From Methanosarcinales archaeon (GTDB lineage: Archaea > Halobacteriota > Syntropharchaeia > Alkanophagales > Methanospirareceae), in NCBI GenBank assembly GCA_003661125.1, contig QMVO01000016.1, positions 1 through 13,621 on the forward strand: a stretch of 13,621 nt of DNA, given 5' to 3'. Each line of letters opens with the position of its first letter. Position 1 is the first letter of the stretch. Under the pieces are notes generated by a model. It saw nothing but the letters and a program-made list of their open reading frames with translations. It had not been told where the DNA came from and ran no database searches. Below are positions 5,852-11,952 of the stretch, one piece after another. Position numbers and translations under genes: made by a program.

Positions 5852-6787
5852 ATGGAGAAAGTTAAAGAATACGATTTAATTGTTGTTGGTGCGGGTCCGG
5901 CAGGGCTGACCGCAGGAATGTACGGCGTGAGGAGCGGATTGGAAACTTTAGTGCTCGAAAAGGGGATATGTGGTGGATTATCGAATGAGGCACCTGAGAT
6001 AGAGAACTATCCGGGATTCAAAAGGATAAGAGGAATGGAATTGGCAGAGAAGATGAAAGAGCAAGCGTTAGAATATGTAGAGATAAAAGAGCTGGAAAAG
6101 GTGGAAAAAATAGCGTGGAGTGGAAAAGGAAAAGAGAAGAATATGGTGGTTTTCACGGAAAAAGGCTCTTATGTTACACGCGCGGCAGTAATATGCTCAG
6201 GAACCAAACACAGGAGGTTAGACGTAAAGGGAGAGGATGAATTCCTCGGAAAGGGCATATCTTATTGTGCTACCTGTGATGGCTTCTTCTTCAGAGATAA
6301 ATCGGTAATAGTCGTCGGGGGAGGGGACTCAGCCGTTAGAGAAGCTTTGTTTCTGAATAATATTGGCTGTAAAGTAACGCTGGTTCATAGAAGGGGAAAG
6401 CTACGGGCAGAACCGTATTTACAGAAAAATCTGGAAAAGGCGGGTGTACGTATCTTGTGGAATTCTGTGGTGAAAGAGATACGAGGGGATAATGTGGTGG
6501 GAAGCATTGTCAGATTTGATAAGGATAGGGGAATTGAGGATGAGCTTTCAGCAGAGGGAGTGTTTATATCCATTGGTGAAGAGCCGGTTAATGAATTGGC
6601 AGTACAAATGGGAATTAAGACGAATGACAACGGCTACATAATCACGGATAAAAGCCAGAGGACGAATCTCGAGAGGGTTTATGCCGCCGGAGACGTAACA
6701 GGTGGCGTAAGACAGATAGTGGTAGCGTGTGCAGAGGGCGCTATCGCTGCCACTTCTGCATATAATGATTTGCAGGAAAACAGATAA
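5852..6787 (+). CDS. trxB: Thioredoxin reductase (FAD-dependent)
   Basis: A 311-residue cytoplasmic flavoprotein of the low-molecular-weight thioredoxin reductase family, reducing thioredoxin-like proteins with electrons passed through FAD. Features in order are the FAD dinucleotide fold GAGPAG (13-18), ENYPGF (51-56), the redox-active disulfide CATC (139-142) in SYCATCDG, the second nucleotide fold GGGDSA (156-161), HRRGKLRA (179-186), and the C-terminal FAD segment AAGD (278-281). The HRR-x-x-LRA segment resembles the NADPH-binding HRR-x-x-FRA of bacterial enzymes, so NADPH is the likely donor rather than F420H2; this is inference. The usual Gln after GG near residue 42 is Leu43. An ATG at 5838 is out of frame, so 5852 is chosen. 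It probably forms a transcript with RNase HII, 23 bases downstream. Confidence 0.93.
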   Translation: MEKVKEYDLIVVGAGPAGLTAGMYGVRSGLETLVLEKGICGGLSNEAPEIENYPGFKRIRGMELAEKMKEQALEYVEIKELEKVEKIAWSGKGKEKNMVVFTEKGSYVTRAAVICSGTKHRRLDVKGEDEFLGKGISYCATCDGFFFRDKSVIVVGGGDSAVREALFLNNIGCKVTLVHRRGKLRAEPYLQKNLEKAGVRILWNSVVKEIRGDNVVGSIVRFDKDRGIEDELSAEGVFISIGEEPVNELAVQMGIKTNDNGYIITDKSQRTNLERVYAAGDVTGGVRQIVVACAEGAIAATSAYNDLQENR

Positions 6788-6800
6788 GCGGTTTACCGCT
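6787..6800. repeat. Small perfect hairpin AGCGGTTTACCGCT
   Basis: A five-pair G/C-rich stem, AGCGG with CCGCT, around a TTTA loop begins on the last base of the trxB stop codon and ends 10 bases before the RNase HII start. It is followed by an A run rather than T, so it is not a classical terminator. It might stabilise a processed 3' end or affect translation of the downstream gene. Confidence 0.4.
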
Positions 6801-6810
6801 GGATAAAAAA

Positions 6811-7467
6811 ATGAAACTGAGGGAAATAGGAATTGACGAAGCTGGTAAGGGTCCGGTAATAGGGTCATTATTTGTCGCAGGGGTTTTGAATTTTGAAGGG
6901 TTGGGAGAGCTGGGTGTGAAAGATTCGAAGCGGTTGAGTCCAAAGAAGCGGGAACATCTGGCGAAACTTATAGAAGAAGCGACTGAAGTTCAAGTCCTGG
7001 AGCTCACCGCCAGCGAGATAGATGCGGGGAGAAGAACGCATACTTTAAATGAGATCATGGTGGAACTTTTCTCAGCAGTGATTATGCATTTTCAGCCAGA
7101 TAGGGCTTTTGTTGATGCGGCTGATGTCAATCCGGATAGATTCGCGGCGAATCTTAAATCGAGCTTCAAAAGGGAAGGGGAAGAAAGAGAAATCGAAATA
7201 ATTTCGGAGTCTAAAGCCGATGAACGTTATCCTGTGGTCAGTGCCGCATCAATAGTGGCAAAAGTGCATCGAGATAGGTCAATAAGGCAGTTAGAGTTGG
7301 AGATAGGGACAGAAATCGGAAGTGGTTATCCCGCCGACCCGAAAACCGTTCAATTCTTGAAGAGGTTACTGAGAGATAAGGAAAATATTCCATCCTACGT
7401 GAGACGATCCTGGAAAACAGTGGAAAGAACTCTTTATTCAATGGTGCTGACTCCACTCCTTTTGTAA
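6811..7467 (+). CDS. rnhB: Ribonuclease HII
   Basis: A 218-residue enzyme that removes RNA from RNA-DNA hybrids and incises at ribonucleotides left in DNA. The active-site signature is IDEAGKGPVIG (8-18), with D9 and E10. The other acidic residues sit at D102 (AFVDAADV) and D137 (SKADERYPVVSAASIVAK). GSGYPADPKT (170-179) is the typical substrate-binding stretch. Length and motif order are normal for archaeal type 2 RNase H. The DEAGRG form common in the family reads DEAGKG here, a conservative change. It lies 23 bases after trxB with no visible ribosome-binding site, and 67 bases before tfb, which has its own promoter. Confidence 0.95.
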   Translation: MKLREIGIDEAGKGPVIGSLFVAGVLNFEGLGELGVKDSKRLSPKKREHLAKLIEEATEVQVLELTASEIDAGRRTHTLNEIMVELFSAVIMHFQPDRAFVDAADVNPDRFAANLKSSFKREGEEREIEIISESKADERYPVVSAASIVAKVHRDRSIRQLELEIGTEIGSGYPADPKTVQFLKRLLRDKENIPSYVRRSWKTVERTLYSMVLTPLLL

Positions 7468-7498
7468 AGCAACGCCCAAAGAGGGTAGTTTCATTTTA

Positions 7499-7508
7499 TT
7501 TATAAATA
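7499..7508 (+). promoter_or_regulatory. Consensus TATA box of the tfb gene
   Basis: TTTATAAATA is a near-perfect archaeal box A, 26 bases before the TFB start codon. The start site would fall near 7530, giving a leader of only a few bases. This separates tfb from the trxB-rnhB transcript. Confidence 0.65.
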
Positions 7509-7534
7509 CCCAATCTCTACAAAATAAGCATAAA

Positions 7535-8479
7535 ATGGTAGCCCTGAAAAGGGATAAAGAAGAGAAGGGGGATAAGAAAAAAGAGGAAGACAAGGCTGCT
7601 GGTAAAGAGGAGATAAAAGAATGCCCTGAGTGTGGTTCTAAGAGTTTGGTAAGAGATTACGGTAAAGCGGAGATCTTTTGTGCGGATTGTGGGCTGGTAA
7701 TATCAGAAAATATCGTTGACCTTGGTCCTGAGTGGCGTGCCTTCGATTCAGATCAGATGTCCAGGAGGGCAAGGGTCGGAGCACCAATGACATATCGAAT
7801 ACACGATAAAGGGCTGAGTACGGTTGTCACATGGGGTCCACAGGGTCAGGGTCAGCGATTAAAGAAATGGCAACAGCGGACACATATTGCAAATACAACC
7901 GAAAGAAGCTTTATTTTTGCACTCTCTGAAATAGATCGGATGGCATGCGCACTTCGACTGCCGGTAAATATCAGGGAAGCGGCGTCTATGTTATACCGGA
8001 AAGCGATGAAGAAACGTTTGATCCGCGGCAGAAGTATAGAAGGTATTACGTCTGCTCTCTTGTACATTACTTGCAGACAGTATGGTGTGCCGCGAACACT
8101 GGAAGAGGTGAGAGAAATATCAAGAGTAGGGCAAAAGGAAATAAGCAGGGCATATCGCTTTCTTTTACGTGAGCTCAACTTGAAAATTTCGCCTACTTCA
8201 CCTGTTGACTTCGTGCCTCGTTTCTGCTCCCTACTTGGTTTGGGCAGTGATATAAGGGCAAAGGCAATAGAGATAATAAACAAGGCGACGGAGGCGGAAC
8301 TGACTAATGGGCGAGGACCGATAGGGATAGCAGCAGCGGCTATTTACATTGCTGCGATTTTGAGCGGTGAGCATCGTACACAGAAGGAAGTATCTGACGT
8401 TACGGGTGTGACCGAAGTTACGATACGGAACAGGTATAAAGAATTATCAGAGCAATTAGAGATGGACGTGCTTTTATAA
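7535..8479 (+). CDS. tfb: Transcription initiation factor TFB (TFIIB)
   Basis: A 314-residue archaeal general transcription factor that binds the TBP-TATA complex and recruits RNA polymerase. An N-terminal Lys/Glu-rich tail (1-28) leads into the zinc ribbon, with C30, C33, C49 and C52. The reader/linker region contains VDLGPEWRAFD (61-71) and RRARVGAP (78-85). Two cyclin folds follow at about 113-200 and 208-305, and the second contains a helix-turn-helix (TQKEVSDVTGVTEVTIRNRYKEL) that reads the BRE element upstream of TATA. All expected parts are present, so it should be functional. Whether the genome has other TFB copies cannot be seen. The message appears to have an almost absent leader and no Shine-Dalgarno. 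Confidence 0.97.
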   Translation: MVALKRDKEEKGDKKKEEDKAAGKEEIKECPECGSKSLVRDYGKAEIFCADCGLVISENIVDLGPEWRAFDSDQMSRRARVGAPMTYRIHDKGLSTVVTWGPQGQGQRLKKWQQRTHIANTTERSFIFALSEIDRMACALRLPVNIREAASMLYRKAMKKRLIRGRSIEGITSALLYITCRQYGVPRTLEEVREISRVGQKEISRAYRFLLRELNLKISPTSPVDFVPRFCSLLGLGSDIRAKAIEIINKATEAELTNGRGPIGIAAAAIYIAAILSGEHRTQKEVSDVTGVTEVTIRNRYKELSEQLEMDVLL

Positions 8480-8494
8480 TGGGTATGGCAGCAT

Positions 8495-8526
8495 AGCGGT
8501 TTAGATAGTCGAAAGACTAAAACGCT
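8495..8526. terminator. Hairpin in the convergent gap, possible transcription or processing end
   Basis: AGTC-GAAA-GACT forms a stem with a GNRA-type tetraloop. It is extended outward, after a four-base bulge on the left arm, by AGCGGTTT against AAAACGCT with one mismatch. The structure sits between the TFB stop and the end of the convergent DUF99 gene and overlaps the DUF99 stop codon. Archaeal termination is mostly driven by T-rich runs, which are absent on the plus strand, so RNA 3'-end protection is equally possible. Confidence 0.4.
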
Positions 8527-9109
8527 AGAAAACCTCTAAATTGCTTCTTAGGATTGCCCTTGCTGCTATTTTCGCAACTCGTAATGGTTCTGGCACTCTC
8601 CCATGAGAGGTGAATTTTTTAAGTACCGCCGCAGCTTCGCTTTTTTCCATACCCAAAGACCGTATTAAAACGTTAAAATCGTTATGTAATCTTATAGAAA
8701 CACGATTTCCAAGCCTTTTGTAGGCTTTTATCCGTGAATCATGCTCAACGGCTTCAAAATGCCTGGCTATATGTTCTTCCAGACCCTCAGACTCTTCGTA
8801 AGTCACACAGATGAGCGGAATTCCTAATCGTTCATACACCCCTTTTATATCTATAATGTTAAACCAGCTAATGATACATCCATTTAACATCATTATATTT
8901 ATGTCCGCACGCTGCAGCAAATCAAAAACGTGTAAAACTCCCTCGGTAGCGTCCATCCCCCCTACGGTTATCTTATCAAAGGCTACTCCGTCTATTATGA
9001 AATCAGAACGCATAACCACGCCAGCAAGCACTGAGCTCTTATGGTCTCTCCGGAAGCTTTCTGCAATCCCAAGTACCCTTATCCCTTTCTTATTTATGTG
9101 TAAGGTCAT
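8525..9109 (-). CDS. DUF99 protein, endonuclease dU-like
   Basis: A 194-residue archaeal protein of the DUF99/UPF0215 family. Family features are GIRVLGIAESF (9-19), VLAGVVMRSDFIIDGVAF (27-44), ITVGGMDAT (47-55), DINIMMLNGCIISWFNIIDI (69-88) and PLICVTYEESEGLE (98-111). The C-terminal part is helical. The family is related in fold to endonuclease V, and a Pyrococcus member has been described as cutting DNA containing deoxyuridine, so a role in uracil/deamination repair is likely but inferred. Candidate acidic residues are D41, D45 and D53. The ATG start lies six bases after the stop of the unrecognised upstream gene, indicating co-transcription. No secretion signal is seen. Confidence 0.8.
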   Translation of the reverse strand: MTLHINKKGIRVLGIAESFRRDHKSSVLAGVVMRSDFIIDGVAFDKITVGGMDATEGVLHVFDLLQRADINIMMLNGCIISWFNIIDIKGVYERLGIPLICVTYEESEGLEEHIARHFEAVEHDSRIKAYKRLGNRVSIRLHNDFNVLIRSLGMEKSEAAAVLKKFTSHGRVPEPLRVAKIAARAILRSNLEVF

Positions 9110-9115
9110 ACAAAG

Positions 9116-9601
9116 TTATAGGTACGATCTGGTCTCCCTCTCTTTTTGCTCTTTATACTTTCTTCTTGAAATTGGGTCGCTGCTCATTCGCTCTATTTCT
9201 CGGTCCAATTTCTCATCCAACTTCGCTTGCTTTTCTGAGATATATTCCTTGCACAGCGTGTAAGTGGAATCGGAAGAGTATTGTTGGATACCAGCCATTA
9301 TAATCGCCAAATCAGGCTTTTTCTGGGGAGAAATTAATCCGAATGGAACTGGAGCGCCTATCCTCAGAAGCTTTTTTAGCTCGTCATCCATTTTTCCTAC
9401 TTCCAAACCAAATCCTATCGCCTCATTGCTTCCAGTCAGCTCCATTTTTAGCTGCCATATACGTTCAGGACTGGAGATGAACATATCATACCTGCCTTTT
9501 GGATTCCTCCCAGTTAGCACCCTCCAATCTTCCTTATCTTTGCTTTTGTCCCATTTCTCTTTTAATATCCGCGTTATTTCAGCAGAAGACTTTACTCCCA
9601 T
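9116..9601 (-). CDS. Unrecognised protein co-transcribed with the DUF99 gene
   Basis: I do not recognise this family. The reading frame is open through the neighbouring tRNA-Ser, so upstream codons are ruled out as coding. From the ATG at 9601 the protein has 161 residues and starts MGVKSSAEITRILKEKW; ATGs at 9643 and 9652 are possible alternatives that add 14-17 residues. It is soluble, with an alpha/beta first half containing WRVLTGRNPKGRYDMFIS and IWQLKMEL, a middle segment IGFGLEVGKMDDELKKLLRIG, and a basic, strongly helical C-terminus from about residue 115 (KLDEKLDREIERM, then KYKEQKERE) that may form a coiled coil. It ends six bases before the DUF99 start, so the pair forms an operon. 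Confidence 0.65.
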   Translation of the reverse strand: MGVKSSAEITRILKEKWDKSKDKEDWRVLTGRNPKGRYDMFISSPERIWQLKMELTGSNEAIGFGLEVGKMDDELKKLLRIGAPVPFGLISPQKKPDLAIIMAGIQQYSSDSTYTLCKEYISEKQAKLDEKLDREIERMSSDPISRRKYKEQKERETRSYL

Positions 9602-9667
9602 TTTCTTTGCTTTGCCTCCAAACTGCCCATGTATAAAAAGCATTACAAACATAAAAATGTTATAAAG

Positions 9668-9753
9668 CGCCAGGGTCAGGATTCGAACCTGAGCGTCCCG
9701 CAAGGGACAGTGACTCTCGAGGCCACCGCATTTGTCCACTCTGCCACCCTGGC
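9668..9753 (-). tRNA. tRNA-Ser (anticodon CGA)
   Basis: An 86-base class II tRNA on the minus strand. The acceptor stem is GCCAGGG with CCCTGGC. The anticodon stem GTGGC/GTCAC, with one G-U pair, closes the loop CTCGAGA, giving anticodon CGA, which reads UCG serine. The long variable arm GTCCC-TTGC-GGGAC is diagnostic of serine/leucine-type tRNAs. The T arm is TCAGG-TTCGAAT-CCTGA and the discriminator is G, as expected for Ser. CCA is not encoded and no intron is visible. It lies 13 bases after the stop of the membrane protein gene and 66 bases before the next start, all on the same strand, so processing from a longer transcript is possible. Confidence 0.95.
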
Positions 9754-9766
9754 ATCGTCACACTTT

Positions 9767-10363
9767 TTAAAAAAAGGGTTTCAGAAGGAAAGTAATAAGC
9801 AAACCAAAATATATCAGAAGAGTAGACCGAATAAAAGTGCCAATAACCACCGCAAGCCAGGTCATTAAAGGCGGCATTCCTATTAGCCTACCCACTATGG
9901 AGCCCACAGCACTTCCTGCTGCGAATGGGAATATAACTAAAACGACAACTCCTACAAACCCAAATCTCTTCGCCCATTTGTATTTCCTTATTGCTTTTTC
10001 GCCACTTTCTTCCGCTCTTTCTACAAGTTTTCCTAAACCCGGTATTTTCTTTGCGTAATCGAAGTTCCAGACTAAAAACAAAGCGAGAACGGCGTCAGTG
10101 AACACAACAAAAGATATAAAAGCCAAAGGGGGAAGCGTTAAACCTGCCGGAATAGCAGCTAATGGACCACCAATCGGAAATGAATAACTCCCGAGCACTG
10201 CGGCATAATTTTGATACATTTCAGGGTCAACGAAGAACTCGAAAAATAGCACTGCGGCGCCTGCAATGCAGAAAGGAATAACGAGTTTGGCTAAAGCTAT
10301 CTTCTTCATCTGCATTACCATCTCCAGCTTTTCCCTCACGTTCATTTCCATTTCTTTTATCAT
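9767..10363 (-). CDS. COG2426 small membrane protein (small multidrug export family)
   Basis: A 198-residue integral membrane protein resembling the COG2426/Sm_multidrug_ex family. A basic N-terminus is followed by hydrophobic segments at about 23-45, 62-100 (long, with SFPIGGPLAAIPAGLTLPPL), 134-161 (FPFAAGSAVGSIVGRLIG) and 165-195. A charged cytosolic-looking loop lies at 103-133. The two Pro/Gly-containing segments recall the re-entrant arms of DedA/VTT-type transporters; that likeness is inference. The family name implies export of small drugs, but the natural substrate is unknown. The ATG at 10363 heads the frame; internal ATGs at 10351 and 10345 could be used instead. GGTG just upstream fits the internal start better by spacing. 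Confidence 0.75.
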   Translation of the reverse strand: MIKEMEMNVREKLEMVMQMKKIALAKLVIPFCIAGAAVLFFEFFVDPEMYQNYAAVLGSYSFPIGGPLAAIPAGLTLPPLAFISFVVFTDAVLALFLVWNFDYAKKIPGLGKLVERAEESGEKAIRKYKWAKRFGFVGVVVLVIFPFAAGSAVGSIVGRLIGMPPLMTWLAVVIGTFIRSTLLIYFGLLITFLLKPFF

Positions 10364-10401
10364 ACACCTTTTAATCTTAGGTAGAGGTAAGTGAGTAAAT
10401 A

Positions 10402-10415
10402 CCTTTTAAAAATAA
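10402..10415 (+). promoter_or_regulatory. TATA-like element for the metallo-beta-lactamase gene
   Basis: CCTTTTAAAAATAA lies 35-48 bases before the ATG at 10450 in the 86-bp divergent gap. It would give a leader of roughly 15-20 bases. On the minus strand the same stretch reads TTATTTTTAAAAGG, about 40-50 bases before the start of the membrane protein gene, so it may serve both. Confidence 0.4.
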
Positions 10416-10449
10416 TTAAGAGCTTATCTGATATAAAAGAAGAAGCGAA

Positions 10450-11106
10450 ATGAGACTGAGAATAGTATATGATAACGAAGCGAAAGAAGGGTTAGAGAGC
10501 GACTGGGGATTTTCTTGTCTGATCGAAGCAGAGAAAAAAATACTGTTTGACACCGGCGCATCAGGCGATATCTTGTCGCACAACATGCAGCGGTTAGGGA
10601 TAAGAAGGGAAGACATCGAAATTATTGTGCTATCACATGATCACTGGGACCACATTGGTGGTCTTGATGCGGTGTTACACCCGGATGTAGCAGTTTATGT
10701 ACCCAGTTCCTTCACGAGGGGGACGAAGGGAGGGATAGAGAAAAAAGCTAAGGCAGTAGTTGAGGTATCAGGACCTGCGGATATTGTTCCCGGGGTTCAT
10801 ACAACTGGAGAGCTTGGGATAGGGATTAAGGAGCAGTCATTGGTTTTGGAAACAAAGGGAGGAAGAAGTGTGGTTGTTTTAACAGGATGTGCACATCCGG
10901 GATTGGAGAATATTTTGGAGGCTGGAAAGGTTTTCGGCGAGCTATACGGTGCAATAGGGGGTTTTCATGGGTTCGGTAAGCTGGAGAGGTTAGAGGAACT
11001 GAAAATGATAGCACCCTGTCACTGCACCGTTCACAAGGAAGAGATAATGAGGATGTATCCGGAGAAAGCGGTAAGGTGTGGAGCCGGTGAAATAATAGAA
11101 ATCTAA
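10450..11106 (+). CDS. COG1237 metallo-beta-lactamase-fold protein
   Basis: A 218-residue hydrolase-fold protein. The metal-binding signature is SHDHWDHIGG (62-71), giving H63, H65, D67 and H68. Further ligand candidates are H149 in TGCAHPG and H191 or H195 near the C-terminus; H173 in GGFHGFG is also conserved in the family. The N-terminus (MRLRIVYDNEA, then WGFSCLIEA and ILFDTGASGDIL) is typical of COG1237, whose archaeal members are often annotated as dihydropterin/ribofuranosylaminobenzene phosphate synthase-like, in methanopterin biosynthesis. That specific role is family lore and not proven by the sequence. The length is shorter than many members because of a compact middle region. The gene stands alone, convergent with the zinc protein 114 bases downstream. 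Confidence 0.8.
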   Translation: MRLRIVYDNEAKEGLESDWGFSCLIEAEKKILFDTGASGDILSHNMQRLGIRREDIEIIVLSHDHWDHIGGLDAVLHPDVAVYVPSSFTRGTKGGIEKKAKAVVEVSGPADIVPGVHTTGELGIGIKEQSLVLETKGGRSVVVLTGCAHPGLENILEAGKVFGELYGAIGGFHGFGKLERLEELKMIAPCHCTVHKEEIMRMYPEKAVRCGAGEIIEI

Positions 11107-11162
11107 GAGAAATCCCAATGGCAAATATTACCAAATCCCAAAAAGAACCACGAGATTTCACA

Positions 11163-11209
11163 AGATTAAATGAAAGTGATAAAAAGGGGAAGTATTTTGG
11201 ATTTAATCT
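11163..11209. repeat. 9-bp inverted repeat in the convergent gap
   Basis: AGATTAAAT at 11163-11171 and ATTTAATCT at 11201-11209 form a perfect inverted repeat with a 29-base spacer, in the 114-bp gap between two converging genes. It could form a weak A/T-rich hairpin near both 3' ends. Nothing else recognisable lies in the gap. Confidence 0.3.
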
Positions 11210-11220
11210 CTATTTCGCTC

Positions 11221-11952
11221 TTACTCCACTTCTTCCTCTATCACCTCTACCCCTTTCTCCACTTCCTCTTTTTCTCCTCTGCATTTATCGCATACAAAAA
11301 ATATCATCGTTTCATCTTCAGTGCCGCAAACGCCAGCGGCTACATCATGCAGTGTCACTTCTTTAATCAGTTCCACTATCTCATCAGGTAAATCCCCTTT
11401 TCCGCATTCAAAACATTTGTACAGCGACCCTGTAACCTCGACTTTATCGAGGTCGCCCAAGATGTGTTTCAACTCCCTGAATTCCCTTGGTATCTTCAAA
11501 CCCAGCGTTTCTGCAACGAGTATCCCTCGCTTGATTATCTCTTTGCACTTATTTATGTCTGCATCTACATAATGAGGTTGCCGTGCTATAAGCCTGTTGA
11601 AATCCTTTTTTGATATATCCTGCTCTCCGAAGCAATCTTTTAATCCCATCTTCCACTCATCTACCAGAACGGAGATAAATTGAAGCCTTCCATTCTCTTT
11701 CTCCCTTGCGATCACAATACTCCTACTGCCCTTTGGCGTTGTCATCAAGACTTTATATAAAGGCAATTCGCCCACTTCTTTCTTCTCTGCCAAACTACTA
11801 AGAAATAGACAATCGTTAGGGCATAGTTGCGGGTCCCTGATTAACCCACAACATCGAGAGCAGATGAACTCATTCTCCTTCACGCAAAACCTCTTACCCT
11901 TACGAGCATTACAAATTACACATTTCTTCGCTTTCATACCCTTCACCATCAC
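11221..11952 (-). CDS. Cysteine-rich zinc-binding protein overlapping the pyrophosphatase gene
   Basis: A protein of up to 243 residues whose function I do not recognise. Numbered from the GTG at 11952, the N-terminus has eight cysteines in the pattern C11-x2-C14, C23, C31-x2-CC (34-35), C44 and C48; the form KKCVIC...RFC...ICSRCCG...CPNDC resembles zinc knuckles seen in uncharacterised archaeal and bacterial proteins. A second zinc site near the C-terminus is C180/C183 with C221/C224. The middle (60-175) is a mixed alpha/beta region, and the tail (226-243) is acidic. The start is uncertain: GTG 11952 overlaps the pyrophosphatase stop by four bases, ATG 11949 follows at once, and ATG 11937 (MKAKKCVIC) has GGTGA at a good distance, which I favour. 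Translational coupling with the pyrophosphatase is likely. Confidence 0.7.
   Translation of the reverse strand: MMVKGMKAKKCVICNARKGKRFCVKENEFICSRCCGLIRDPQLCPNDCLFLSSLAEKKEVGELPLYKVLMTTPKGSRSIVIAREKENGRLQFISVLVDEWKMGLKDCFGEQDISKKDFNRLIARQPHYVDADINKCKEIIKRGILVAETLGLKIPREFRELKHILGDLDKVEVTGSLYKCFECGKGDLPDEIVELIKEVTLHDVAAGVCGTEDETMIFFVCDKCRGEKEEVEKGVEVIEEEVE

Noticed and set aside
9602..9739. N-terminal extension of the unknown minus-strand protein up to 9739
   Set aside because: Most of it is translated from the tRNA-Ser gene (9668-9753), so the coding start must lie after the tRNA; 9601, 9643 or 9652 are the realistic choices.
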